Positions 15,256 to 23,602 of a stretch of DNA of 37,977 bases are shown piece after piece; position 1 is the first letter of the stretch, and every line of letters begins with the position of its first letter. Source of the DNA: JALNZF01 sp049793155 (GTDB taxonomy: Bacteria; Nitrospirota; UBA9217); contig JBARBN010000082.1 of assembly GCA_049793155.1 (NCBI GenBank), positions 1 through 37,977 of the forward strand, given 5' to 3'. The notes below the pieces were generated by a model. The model ran no database searches, was not told the DNA's origin, and saw only the letters and a program-made list of their open reading frames with translations. The translations under genes were made by a program, and so were the position numbers.

Positions 15256-15298
15256 GTAAAAAGGGAAAGAGCTTTAACCGAACTCCACGCTCTTTCCC
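15256..15298 (-). terminator. Rho-independent terminator after the M23 peptidase gene
   Basis: On the minus strand GGGAAAGAGC (15298-15289) and GCTCTTTCCC (15272-15263) form a perfect 10-bp stem with a 16-base loop, followed by TTTTTACTT. It lies about 70 bp after the peptidase stop. If the cold-shock promoter lies upstream of it, it could instead act as an attenuator for that gene. Confidence 0.72.
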
Positions 15299-15368
15299 CC
15301 GGCCAAACTAAAAAAGGATCTATATATAAAGATGAAAACAACCAGCATGGTCGTCGCAATACAACCTC

Positions 15369-16304
15369 TTAATTCATATATCTCATCGGATTCACCGGCA
15401 GTCCGTTCAAACGCACTTCGTAATGGAGATGAGGACCAGTGCTCGAACCGGAATCGCCCAAATAGGATATCACGTCGCCGCGTTTAACGCGCTGGCCTGC
15501 CTTGACATTCAGCCGCGAATTGTGCGCGAAAATCGTCTTAATGCCGTAACCATGGCTGATCTCAACCATGTTGCCGTAACCGGTGCTGAATCCTGCTTTA
15601 ATCACCACACCATCGGCAGGTGCCATGACCGGCGTTCCGGTCTGGGCCGCGATATCGATGCCTTCGTGGAATTTCAGGATGCCGCTGAATGGCGAGGTCC
15701 GATTCCCAAAAGGAGAAGTGACCCAGCCGCGGACCGGCCATACCGAGGGTGTTGACGCATACAGGGAACGCTTGTCCTCAAAATACTCGATCAGCAACTG
15801 AAGACTGGCCTCTTGCTTTGACGCAGCGCCCTTCAACTGGCTCAACTCCTGGTGCATCTCTTTCAGGGCTTCTTCCTGTTTTTTCTCTCCCAGCGTGGTA
15901 AGGTTCTGAAGACCGAGTTCATCAGGTCCGCCGATGCCAAGTACCTGCTGAGCCTTGTCCCGGGGACCGAGGCTCACGACGCGCCTCAATTTGGTATCGA
16001 GATCACGAAGCAGGAACATCTGACGTTTATAATCCAAGAGGTTAAGCGCAAAACTCTGAACCTGCGCCTTCTGCTGCATCAGTTCTTCGCGCACCGATTG
16101 CAATTCCCAGACCTTGTCTTTTACATCGTTATATTCGTAAACCAGATAGAGCGAGAGAAAAAGCACAGCCACCAGTGAAAGAAAAACAGACTTAAGAGCG
16201 GACTTGGAAATACTCAGTGTTCGAACCCGGGAATTGGGACCAGGCAGGAACATAATAGTGAAATACTCTTTTTTCCGCATCTTTCTTGAACTATTTTCCC
16301 TCAT
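15369..16304 (-). CDS. M23-family membrane-anchored murein endopeptidase
   Basis: A 311-residue protein with a basic N-terminus, one membrane helix (VFLSLVAVLFLSLYLVYEY), a periplasmic coiled coil of roughly 120 residues and a C-terminal LytM/M23 domain. Zinc ligands are visible in FHEGIDIAA (His, Asp) and HLHYEV (His). It would cleave peptidoglycan cross-links at the periplasmic face in growth or division. The start at 16304 is chosen because GGGGG lies 4 bases upstream; an ATG at 16325 would leave almost no leader given the promoter at 16339-16367. Its promoter and terminator make it monocistronic. Confidence 0.9.
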   Translation of the reverse strand: MRENSSRKMRKKEYFTIMFLPGPNSRVRTLSISKSALKSVFLSLVAVLFLSLYLVYEYNDVKDKVWELQSVREELMQQKAQVQSFALNLLDYKRQMFLLRDLDTKLRRVVSLGPRDKAQQVLGIGGPDELGLQNLTTLGEKKQEEALKEMHQELSQLKGAASKQEASLQLLIEYFEDKRSLYASTPSVWPVRGWVTSPFGNRTSPFSGILKFHEGIDIAAQTGTPVMAPADGVVIKAGFSTGYGNMVEISHGYGIKTIFAHNSRLNVKAGQRVKRGDVISYLGDSGSSTGPHLHYEVRLNGLPVNPMRYMN

Positions 16305-16338
16305 CAGACCCCCGAGATTGTGCATAACTGCTTATCAA

Positions 16339-16367
16339 AGTCTACACAAAGTGATAGAAATTGTCAA
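16339..16367 (-). promoter_or_regulatory. Sigma70-type promoter of the M23 peptidase gene
   Basis: Minus-strand TTGACA (16367-16362), a 17-base spacer and TAGACT (16344-16339) precede the gene. Confidence 0.78.
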
Positions 16368-16460
16368 GCATTTATTCGCCTGGTTTTATAGAAATAATAT
16401 TATAATAACAATATGTTAAGTGTTATTTGTGACGTGGACTACATATTAAGTAATTGAGAT

Positions 16461-17129
16461 TTATACACACTTGCGACACTGCCGGTGGATTGGACAATCG
16501 CCGCAGATGGGCCTCACTTTTTTGCAGTGCTCTTTCCCGATTCTTACGATAAGTGCATGATATTCATTGAAAAAGCTGGCGTTACGGGTCAGGTTATTCA
16601 TAAAGAAGCCCTGCATCGCGTGGTAATCCGCATCATCCGCAATCAACCCCTGCCTGCTGAAGATCCGCCGGGTGTAAGCGTCGACCACAAAGAACGGCTT
16701 TCCCCCCGAATACAACAGGATCGAGTCGGCCGTTTCCGGACCAATGCCGTTTACTTCGAGCAGCTGTTTACGCAACCGTATTGGATCAGCGGCGAACATG
16801 CTTGTAAGATTATCGGAGTACTGGGTGTGGATAAACATAAGCAGGTGCCGAAGACGCTTTGCTTTGATATTGAAATAACCGCTGGGCCGTATGAGCAAAG
16901 CCAGTTTTTCCGGAGGTACCTTGATCAGGCGCTCGAAAGTCAGGACCCGTTCCCGCTTCAGGTTGGCAATGGCCTTTTCCACATTCGACCATGAAGTGTT
17001 CTGTGTCAACACCGCGCCCACCATCACCTCAAAGGGGGTATCACCGGGCCACCAGTGCTGGGGTCCATAAGCCCGAAAAAGCAGCCGGTAAATGGACGCC
17101 AATTGTTTTCTGAGCTCTTTATCAAACAT
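16461..17129 (-). CDS. Endonuclease III-superfamily DNA glycosylase (MagIII-like)
   Basis: A 222-residue HhH-GPD protein. TQNTSWSNVEKAI and SGYFNIKAKRLRHL are typical; the helix-hairpin-helix is LLEVNGIGPETADSIL, the catalytic Asp is in VVDAYTRR, and the C-terminal 4Fe-4S motif is C-x6-C-x2-C-x5-C. The lyase Lys of true endonuclease III (in GRKTAN) is replaced by Glu, which fits monofunctional glycosylases such as 3-methyladenine glycosylase MagIII rather than bifunctional Nth. The ATG at 17129 is preferred to an upstream TTG (17150). It follows cutA by 35 bp, so it is probably the last gene of the folC-lptD-cutA run. Confidence 0.87.
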   Translation of the reverse strand: MFDKELRKQLASIYRLLFRAYGPQHWWPGDTPFEVMVGAVLTQNTSWSNVEKAIANLKRERVLTFERLIKVPPEKLALLIRPSGYFNIKAKRLRHLLMFIHTQYSDNLTSMFAADPIRLRKQLLEVNGIGPETADSILLYSGGKPFFVVDAYTRRIFSRQGLIADDADYHAMQGFFMNNLTRNASFFNEYHALIVRIGKEHCKKVRPICGDCPIHRQCRKCV

Positions 17130-17164
17130 CCTGAGCCTGAACCGAGACAAGCCAGGTCAGAGGT

Positions 17165-17485
17165 CTACTCCTTCGTCGCATTCTGCACCCAGTCCAGGTA
17201 CTCCCGAGAACCAGCGACGATCGGAAGCGCAAACACCTCTGGCACGCTATAGGAGTGGAGTGATTTCACTTGCGCAACGAGTTGCTCCATACGCTGCAGC
17301 CTGCTCTTGCAGATGAGCAGTGTCTCCCTCTCATCCTGCGGTTTGCCCTCCCAGAAAAACAGGGATCGCACCTCCGGGACGATGTTCACACAAGCCGCAA
17401 GATGGCCGTCTACCAGTGCTGTGCCGATCTTCTCGGCTTCGTCCCTGGTCGGGGTCGTTATCAGTACAATGATCTCGTCTCCCAC
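17165..17485 (-). CDS. cutA: CutA family divalent-ion tolerance protein
   Basis: A 106-residue trimeric CutA1-type protein with EIIVLITTPTRDEAEKIGTA, HLAACVNIVPEVRSLFFWEG, ETLLICKSR, HSYSVPEVFALPI and YLDWV. The family binds Cu(II) and other ligands; its exact role is unsettled. The GTG start at 17485 has GGGAGG 8 bases upstream and gives the normal family length; the open frame extends far into lptD but that part is not CutA-like. It begins 20 bp after the lptD stop. Confidence 0.93.
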   Translation of the reverse strand: MGDEIIVLITTPTRDEAEKIGTALVDGHLAACVNIVPEVRSLFFWEGKPQDERETLLICKSRLQRMEQLVAQVKSLHSYSVPEVFALPIVAGSREYLDWVQNATKE

Positions 17486-17505
17486 GCTATCAGCCTCCCG
17501 GTCGC

Positions 17506-19536
17506 TTATTTCGTTCCCCTGCTGCCAAGGCCTTTCAGGTCTATCATGGCTTTGTAGCGGTATTCCCCCGGCAAAGCCGTATAGGACACGCTTAGCCCCC
17601 AACATTGTGCTGTGTAGTGCAGGAGGTAATCCTCCTGCGTGGTCTTCTTGTTCAGTATATCGCGGCCAATCTGCGCGCGCAGGTCCCACTTGCTGAACTT
17701 CAGCTCTCCCCCGCCGACCAGGTATTCCGCCGCTCCCTGTGAAAAAGTATGCGTGAGGTTAAGTGATACCACGCTCCTGGTAAAACTCACGCTTTCGGTA
17801 TGAGAAGTCACGGCACGGTCATAGGCATTGTAAGTCCCGGTCGCCGACATGTTGAACGTCTTGGGCGTCCTCAGGTAAAGTTCACCGAGAACATCTGTAC
17901 CCGGATGGGTAGCGCTCCCGTGCTCCCGCGCTATGTTAAGGTCATAGGACCGTGAGAGTCTGAAAACCATCACGTCAAAGGTCGTATAATTCGGGGCATC
18001 CTTCGTTTCTTTATAGTGTGCAGTCACCCGATTGATCAGTGCCATAGTCACAAGGTTTTGCTCGGGCACGAAGTCCACAGAATCGAATTGAGGCAGGTTC
18101 CCCTGCTCCACATGAGGAACGTAGTTATAGGATATCGTCGGTTCTATGGAATGTCTCACTTTGCCGATCCCGACTGCGCCATCACTGCCATACACCTGGG
18201 AAACACGCGCATTCACATCGGTCCCCGCATAAAAATATTTTCGCTCTGTCGGTTCCACGGTCGTGGCGCTTCGATCGTAAAACGTGGCCCGCACACCGAC
18301 GTTCGGAGTAATACTCAGACCGTTACTGCCGAACGTAGCGATCAACCGCGGGTTGAAGTCTGCGCGCCGGGCGTCGCCATTATCCTGCTTTGTAAAATTC
18401 GCCGCGGACCCCTCAAAGTTCAAGTGAAGGGGGCCCGAAAGCGTTTCATCATAGATCGTATAGCGTAGTTCGGGCAGTTTCTGGACCGTCTTTTCGTTGG
18501 TCCGGGTGAGGTCGATCGAATACTGTCCCAGCAGATAGAGCGAGGCGGTATTCCAGCGCTCCACGTAGAAGGCATTCGAGTCGAGATACGGCTTAGACTT
18601 GTTCTCAAGCTTCTTGTCGAGGTCATAAAAGTAATGCTCATCGCTCACCAGGTTGATATCCACTCGGCCGGAGAGGTCATCGGCAATCTCTTCCTGGTGC
18701 TGAAATATAAAATTCCACCGAGATGTGCTCGTGTGGTACTGGTCGAAAAACTTGTAATACACCTGACCCTCGGACTCCTGGGAATTCATATAGCGATATT
18801 CCACGGCGGTCCCGTGCCCGATGCGCGCCCGGTAATCCGAATAGATGGTCATATCCCGGTAATCCGAGATGGCCCAGAAGAACGCATTATCCGTGAAAAT
18901 ACCTTCACGGCTGCTGTACCCGATGTCCTCCGGCAACAGAAATCCGGTCTGCCGGCGCACGGGAAAGAGAAAGTAGGGCGTGTAAAGCACTGGCAGACCA
19001 GCCACATTGAAAGATATGTTCCTGCCGGTGGCATACCGCTCCATGTCGATGTTCAGCACATCCGCCTTCAGGAACCATTCTCCCTCATCGCAGGTGGTGA
19101 CCGTGCCCTTCTCAACATGGTAGACGTTCTCAGAGTGCCGTTCGATCAGGTTCCCCTTCACGTGAAGATTTTCCTTCTTGATAAAAATATCGCCGTTCGA
19201 GATAATTCCGTCCCGGGTATTGATATTGACCTTCATTTTCTCGGCATGCATGATGTCGCCCTTGTCCTGCAGGAAGACCTTTCCCTCGGCCACGGCCTCT
19301 CCGGTCTTGTTATCAAGTACTACCTTTTCGGCCTCAAGCCGCAGTCCTTCCTGCTCGATCTTCACGTGCCCGATCGCAATATACCGGTCATTGGTCCTGT
19401 CATAGTCAAGCGTGTCCGCCGTCACCGTAACAGGGATCTTCTTCGGGAACACCTCGCTCCAGGCGTGTCGCGTCGGTCCTGCCAGCATCGCGGCGACAAG
19501 AAGAATGAAAAGTATGGATATTCTTCCGTGCTTCAT
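17506..19536 (-). CDS. lptD: LPS-assembly protein LptD
   Basis: A 676-residue outer-membrane beta-barrel protein that inserts lipopolysaccharide into the outer leaflet. It has a signal peptide (MKHGRISILFILLVAAMLAG), an OstA/LptA-like jellyroll (DTLDYDRTNDRYIAIGHVKI through about residue 190), then the barrel, with the conserved PVLYTPYFLFPVRRQTGFL at the junction. Length is shorter than E. coli LptD (784) but usual in other phyla. The frame continues upstream to a TTG at 19572; the signal peptide favours 19536. It follows folC by 55 bp. It shows that the host has an LPS-type outer membrane. Confidence 0.94.
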   Translation of the reverse strand: MKHGRISILFILLVAAMLAGPTRHAWSEVFPKKIPVTVTADTLDYDRTNDRYIAIGHVKIEQEGLRLEAEKVVLDNKTGEAVAEGKVFLQDKGDIMHAEKMKVNINTRDGIISNGDIFIKKENLHVKGNLIERHSENVYHVEKGTVTTCDEGEWFLKADVLNIDMERYATGRNISFNVAGLPVLYTPYFLFPVRRQTGFLLPEDIGYSSREGIFTDNAFFWAISDYRDMTIYSDYRARIGHGTAVEYRYMNSQESEGQVYYKFFDQYHTSTSRWNFIFQHQEEIADDLSGRVDINLVSDEHYFYDLDKKLENKSKPYLDSNAFYVERWNTASLYLLGQYSIDLTRTNEKTVQKLPELRYTIYDETLSGPLHLNFEGSAANFTKQDNGDARRADFNPRLIATFGSNGLSITPNVGVRATFYDRSATTVEPTERKYFYAGTDVNARVSQVYGSDGAVGIGKVRHSIEPTISYNYVPHVEQGNLPQFDSVDFVPEQNLVTMALINRVTAHYKETKDAPNYTTFDVMVFRLSRSYDLNIAREHGSATHPGTDVLGELYLRTPKTFNMSATGTYNAYDRAVTSHTESVSFTRSVVSLNLTHTFSQGAAEYLVGGGELKFSKWDLRAQIGRDILNKKTTQEDYLLHYTAQCWGLSVSYTALPGEYRYKAMIDLKGLGSRGTK

Positions 19537-19591
19537 AGTGATTTTTTCAAGACCTGAAGATTTATAATCCAAAATCCGCGATCGAAAGACC

Positions 19592-20941
19592 TCAACCTTT
19601 CAGCCCGCTCAGCGCCCCGGAGACGTCCGCTTCCGGGTGGAACACCGCCCGCGCATCGCCTACCGTGTAGAGCGAACCGGTGACAAGCACAAGATCAACC
19701 GAAGATACTTTATCCCCGACAGTTGCGATGGCATCACTGACTGTATTCGCGGTCTCGACGGAGCGATGCATCTTCCGTATTTCCGATGCTAGCACCTGAA
19801 CATCCATTGCCCGTGAATACTGAGGCTTCGTCACCACCACGTGGTCGGCAAGAGGGACCAGCGCGGTTATGATCCCCCGATAATCCTTGTCCTGAAGAAT
19901 GCCGAGGATGAGGACGAGCCGCCGGTAAGCCGGTTTCATTTCCCGGATCGTCGCCGCGAGCTTCTGTGCTGACGCCGGGTTGTGAGCGCCATCAAGATAG
20001 ATATCGGGCCTGCGCGCCACAAGCTCAAGACGTCCTTCCCAGCGGGCCCGGTCAAGACCGCTTCGCACAGCAGCCTCGTCCACAATGATTCCGGCATCGA
20101 GCAGGCACTCGATCGTCGCCAGGGCAAGACAGGCATTGTCCACCTGATACCTGCCGAGCATATTGATCCGGATCTTTTCGTAAGAAGTCCTGATCCCCCG
20201 ATAATCAAACACCTGCGCATGCTGAGATACGGAAACGCCGGGCATAAAATCTTTAGACAACCGGTAGACCCTGGCCTTGCGGGCCGCGGCCTCCTGCTCG
20301 ATGACCGTGATGACCTCCTGTTGCATCGCTCCCGTCACCACCGGGACCCCCTGCTTGATGACGCCCGCCTTTTCTCCGGCGATCTTCGTGAGCGTGGTCC
20401 CCAGGAACTCAGTGTGTTCGAGCTCAATATTCGTAATCACCGAAACAAGCGGGGAGATCACGTTCGTGGAATCGAGCCTGCCGCCCATCCCGACCTCGAT
20501 CACGGCTACGTCCACGCCTTCTTCCGCGAAGTAGGTGAACGCCATGGCGGTCACAACCTCGAAGAACGTGGGACTGAACGCCGCCATTCCATCGGGAATC
20601 TCCATCTTCCGGGCAATGTCCCGCACCCGACCTGCAAGTTCCACTACCTTGGCTTCATTGATCAGCGTGGTGTTGATCCTGATCCGCTCGGTAAAACTGA
20701 CCAGGTGTGGAGAGGTGTAAAGCCCGACGCGATATCCCGCGGCCTGCAGCATGCTCGCGATGAATGAAGATGTCGAACCCTTTCCGTTCGTGCCCGCAAC
20801 ATGAACTGATCGGAACTTCCGGTGCGGATCTCCCATGAGTTCCATCAGCGCAAGACTGTTGGACAGCGCAAGTTTGATCCCGTGCTTCTGGAGCGCATAG
20901 AGGTAGTCGATGGTTTCCCGGTATGCTTTGTCAAGGGGCAT
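19592..20941 (-). CDS. folC: Bifunctional folylpolyglutamate synthase/dihydrofolate synthase
   Basis: A 449-residue Mur-ligase-family enzyme that adds glutamate to dihydropteroate and folates using ATP. The P-loop is HVAGTNGKGSTSSF, followed by LYTSPHLVSFTERIRI, GMGGRLDSTNVI and NIELEHTEFLG (Mg and ATP binding); LDGAHNPASAQKL marks the C-terminal ligase domain. Full length. It lies 72 bp after the zinc-finger membrane protein gene and before lptD, without visible promoter or terminator between them, so it is likely cotranscribed. Confidence 0.95.
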   Translation of the reverse strand: MPLDKAYRETIDYLYALQKHGIKLALSNSLALMELMGDPHRKFRSVHVAGTNGKGSTSSFIASMLQAAGYRVGLYTSPHLVSFTERIRINTTLINEAKVVELAGRVRDIARKMEIPDGMAAFSPTFFEVVTAMAFTYFAEEGVDVAVIEVGMGGRLDSTNVISPLVSVITNIELEHTEFLGTTLTKIAGEKAGVIKQGVPVVTGAMQQEVITVIEQEAAARKARVYRLSKDFMPGVSVSQHAQVFDYRGIRTSYEKIRINMLGRYQVDNACLALATIECLLDAGIIVDEAAVRSGLDRARWEGRLELVARRPDIYLDGAHNPASAQKLAATIREMKPAYRRLVLILGILQDKDYRGIITALVPLADHVVVTKPQYSRAMDVQVLASEIRKMHRSVETANTVSDAIATVGDKVSSVDLVLVTGSLYTVGDARAVFHPEADVSGALSGLKG

Positions 20942-21013
20942 CGTCGTATGAGATCCGTTTCTCCGTCAACGGTCGGTCCGCTGAACCGCGCGATACCGCC
21001 TGCCGGCCTCCCG

Positions 21014-21871
21014 CTACTGCGCGGTTGAGGTTGCGGGTGCGGTCACCAGCGGGGCAGGGGCCGCGGTCACGGCAGGTGTTTGCGTTTCAACGCTTTGCAC
21101 CGGATGCGATACCGGCATTGGTCTTTCAACGGTCCTGGGAGCCGTTTTCAGCGTCAACACAAACGGGACCTGTTGGTCTTCGGGGAATGACTTAAAGCGC
21201 TTACGATCATACCGCACTTTTGCCACTTCCCCGATCCGGTCGAAGAGCGTAAGGAGCTCTTGCGCGGTCAGCTTGCCAGACAGCTGCCGGACATTGTTAC
21301 TGAACTTCATCTGCCGAAGTTCCCCATGCCCGACCATAACCTCGTTGACCCGCTGAATTGCAGAGGTCTCATTGATCGGCACAATGCTCACCTCCAGTGG
21401 CGCTACTGTTCGACGGGAGACGGGCTGCGGTGCAGGCCCGTCCACGCCGGCGGTCGGCTTCACCGGTGATTCTATTTTCAGCGCTGCCGCCGGAACCGGG
21501 GCGGTGGTTGCCGGCGCGGTCTTCACGATGTTATCGATCTCAAGATCAAGCTGACGCGGCAGCATGGCGTAATAAGTGATACCCGCGGCCGCAAGGGCGA
21601 TCCCGGCGATCCACAAAGGCCGATACAGGATCTTCTTAAGTTTCACGAGCGCGAAAACGCCTTCCTTCAGCCGGTGCGAGACACCCTCAGGCGAGTCGAT
21701 GTCTTTCAGGAGCTGACGGGTTTCCTCCGTTCGTCTGAGCGCTTCGAACTCGGACTTGCAGACCACGCAGCTCCGCAGATGCCTGCCGATCCTGTCTCGC
21801 GTGATCCGAAATACGTGACCGCGCAGATAATCAGGGAGCGTTTTTCTTGTCCGTTCACATTCTTTTTTCAT
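21014..21871 (-). CDS. Zinc-finger (anti-sigma-like) single-pass membrane protein
   Basis: A 285-residue protein. The N-terminal domain has CERTRKTLPDYLRG and HLRSCVVC, the HxxxCxxC pattern of zf-HC2 anti-sigma domains; a membrane helix follows at about residues 87-106 (PLWIAGIALAAAGITYYAML). The rest is periplasmic, rich in Pro/Ala/Thr at first and with a folded part (VMVGHGELRQMKFSNNVRQL). GAGGTAAGT precedes the ATG. No ECF sigma gene is adjacent, so an anti-sigma function is inference from the fold. It sits between murI and folC, 72 bp before the latter. Confidence 0.72.
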   Translation of the reverse strand: MKKECERTRKTLPDYLRGHVFRITRDRIGRHLRSCVVCKSEFEALRRTEETRQLLKDIDSPEGVSHRLKEGVFALVKLKKILYRPLWIAGIALAAAGITYYAMLPRQLDLEIDNIVKTAPATTAPVPAAALKIESPVKPTAGVDGPAPQPVSRRTVAPLEVSIVPINETSAIQRVNEVMVGHGELRQMKFSNNVRQLSGKLTAQELLTLFDRIGEVAKVRYDRKRFKSFPEDQQVPFVLTLKTAPRTVERPMPVSHPVQSVETQTPAVTAAPAPLVTAPATSTAQ

Positions 21872-21989
21872 ACTTACCTCAGTGTGGCCTCAGTCGGATA
21901 ATCCTGAACCAGTGATGTAAAAAAAAGCAGCGGTCGAGAGGATAAGGCGCTGTGAAAATCTGGTCCTGGCATTATGAATGAGCCCTGCA

Positions 21990-22793
21990 CTACACTCCTC
22001 CCACCTTCACCTGCTCCGCGTGAAGCTGCGAATCACCGAGAAACCGCTTGCCGACAACCTCGAAACGCGTCGGCGTGTCGGTCACATAAAACTTCCGGAT
22101 CACCTCGCCGGTCCCGCTCCCTCGCCACTTGAGCTTCTCAAGCACATCCGCCACCTCTTTGGCTGTTTCGGTCGCCGAGTCGATCAGCGTGATGCCGGGG
22201 CCGATGGCCTTGCCGATCACCTCTTTGAGCAGCGGATAATGCGTGCAGCCCAGCACCAACATATCAATGCCCGTGTCCCGGAACGGAGCGAGATATTTTC
22301 TGGCAACGAGCTCCGCAACATCATTGTCAGTCCACCCCTCTTCGGCCAGCGGCACGAAGAGCGGACACGCAAGGCTCGTCACCTCGACATCGGGCGCAAG
22401 CCGCTTGATCGCCTTTTCATAGGCTCCGCTGTTGATCGTCGCCTCAGTGCCGATGATGCCCACCTTGCGGGTCCTCGTGGCCGCGACCGCGGCACGGGCG
22501 CCGGGTTCGAGCACGCCGATGACGGGAAGCGGGAACTCCTTCTTCACCGCCTCGAGGCTGATCGCTGTCGCCGTGTTGCAGGCTACCACGAGCATCTTTA
22601 TCTCCTGGGACAGCAGAAAGTTCGTGTTCTCAAAGCTGTAGCGCGTCACGGTCTCAGCCGAACGGATCCCGTAGGGGACCCGGGCCGTGTCGCCGAGGTA
22701 AATGATGTTCTCGTCCGGGAGCTTGAGCACGATCTCCTTGAACACGGTGAGACCGCCGATACCGGAATCGAATATGCCGATGGCTTTTTGCAT
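21990..22793 (-). CDS. murI: Glutamate racemase
   Basis: A 267-residue enzyme that makes D-glutamate for peptidoglycan. Conserved FDSGIGGLTVFKEI at residues 8-21, LGDTARVPYG, VACNTATA with catalytic Cys72 and LGCTHYPLL with catalytic Cys183 are all present. Full length. Its neighbours GerMN protein and amidase upstream are also cell-wall genes. A 212-bp gap upstream holds an inverted-repeat element, so a separate promoter may exist there. AGGG lies 6 bases before the ATG. Confidence 0.96.
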   Translation of the reverse strand: MQKAIGIFDSGIGGLTVFKEIVLKLPDENIIYLGDTARVPYGIRSAETVTRYSFENTNFLLSQEIKMLVVACNTATAISLEAVKKEFPLPVIGVLEPGARAAVAATRTRKVGIIGTEATINSGAYEKAIKRLAPDVEVTSLACPLFVPLAEEGWTDNDVAELVARKYLAPFRDTGIDMLVLGCTHYPLLKEVIGKAIGPGITLIDSATETAKEVADVLEKLKWRGSGTGEVIRKFYVTDTPTRFEVVGKRFLGDSQLHAEQVKVGGV

Positions 22794-22816
22794 GGAAAAC
22801 CCTGTTAAACCTTTTC

Positions 22817-22991
22817 ACCACAGAGAACGCAGAGGAAACCTTATAAAACATTTTGGTCGTGGATAATTGCTGAATACCGAATTTAATTCCAGGTCACAAG
22901 TGATTTAAAATTTTTATATTGATCTGCGCTCTTCCGTGAAAATCCGCATCCAAACAGATGTTGCTTTGCCTTCCTCTGCGTCCTCTGTGGT
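22817..22991. repeat. MITE-like intergenic element with 21-bp inverted ends
   Basis: The left end (22817-22837, beginning ACCACAGAGAACGC) and the reverse complement of the right end (22971-22991) match at 20 of 21 positions. The 133-bp interior has no gene and includes a CTTCCGTGAAAATCCGC word typical of dispersed repeats. It lies between the GerMN gene and murI. Confidence 0.7.
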
Positions 22992-23005
22992 TAATAAAAA
23001 TGTCG

Positions 23006-23602
23006 TTACTGTTTCACCAGGTCCGTCCTCTTGGTGAACGTCCTCGACAGGTCCATGTGCCCCGCCAGGGTCTGCGCTTCCCCGCCATCGAGCAGCAGCA
23101 TGACCTGCTTGATGTCCCCGAAATTCTGCATGAGCGTGTTCACCAGCGCGTAGATCGCCAGCAGCTCCTCCCATGCCGACGCGCGCAAGTCCTTTCGCAA
23201 ACCCAGGGTGAGGTCTATGTAGGCTGTACCGGAACCGTCAATATACAGCTCCCGAAGCCTGATGTCGCGCAACACGGGCGCCAGCAGGGCCTTCTGGTCT
23301 GCGAACAGGGCCGCCAGCACGGCTCGCGCCTGTGAACACGTATCGGGCTGACGCTTCACGACAGTTGACCCTGTCGCGAGCATTCCCTCACGGGGGTAAT
23401 AGAGCGTGATCGAGAACGACTCGTCGCGCAGCAACTGTTGCGTGGGCTGCTGGTCTTGCACCGCCGGCATCGCAGCCGTCTTGGTCGAGTTCATCCGCTT
23501 CCAAAGCAGGCCTCCGCCTGCCGCGAGGATGGCGGCGATGATGATCACCACGCCGAACAACAGCCGTCCGCTTTGTATGCCCCGGTCAGTTCTCTCTGAC
23601 AT
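23006..23602 (-). CDS. GerMN-domain membrane-anchored protein
   Basis: A 198-residue protein with one N-terminal membrane helix (LLFGVVIIIAAILAAGGGLL), a linker, and a GerMN domain: SITLYYPREG, then LRELYIDGSGTAYIDLTLGL and LLAIYALVNTLMQNFGDIKQ, VMLLLDGGEAQTLAGHMDLS. GerMN domains are found in spore germination protein GerM and in cell-wall-associated proteins of non-sporulating bacteria. The start overlaps the amidase end by 17 bp, so it is cotranscribed with it, and a peptidoglycan-related role in the periplasm is likely. Confidence 0.85.
   Translation of the reverse strand: MSERTDRGIQSGRLLFGVVIIIAAILAAGGGLLWKRMNSTKTAAMPAVQDQQPTQQLLRDESFSITLYYPREGMLATGSTVVKRQPDTCSQARAVLAALFADQKALLAPVLRDIRLRELYIDGSGTAYIDLTLGLRKDLRASAWEELLAIYALVNTLMQNFGDIKQVMLLLDGGEAQTLAGHMDLSRTFTKRTDLVKQ

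Noticed and set aside
18634..19557. 307-codon plus-strand frame opposite lptD
   Set aside because: Antisense to lptD, no ribosome site or recognisable domain.
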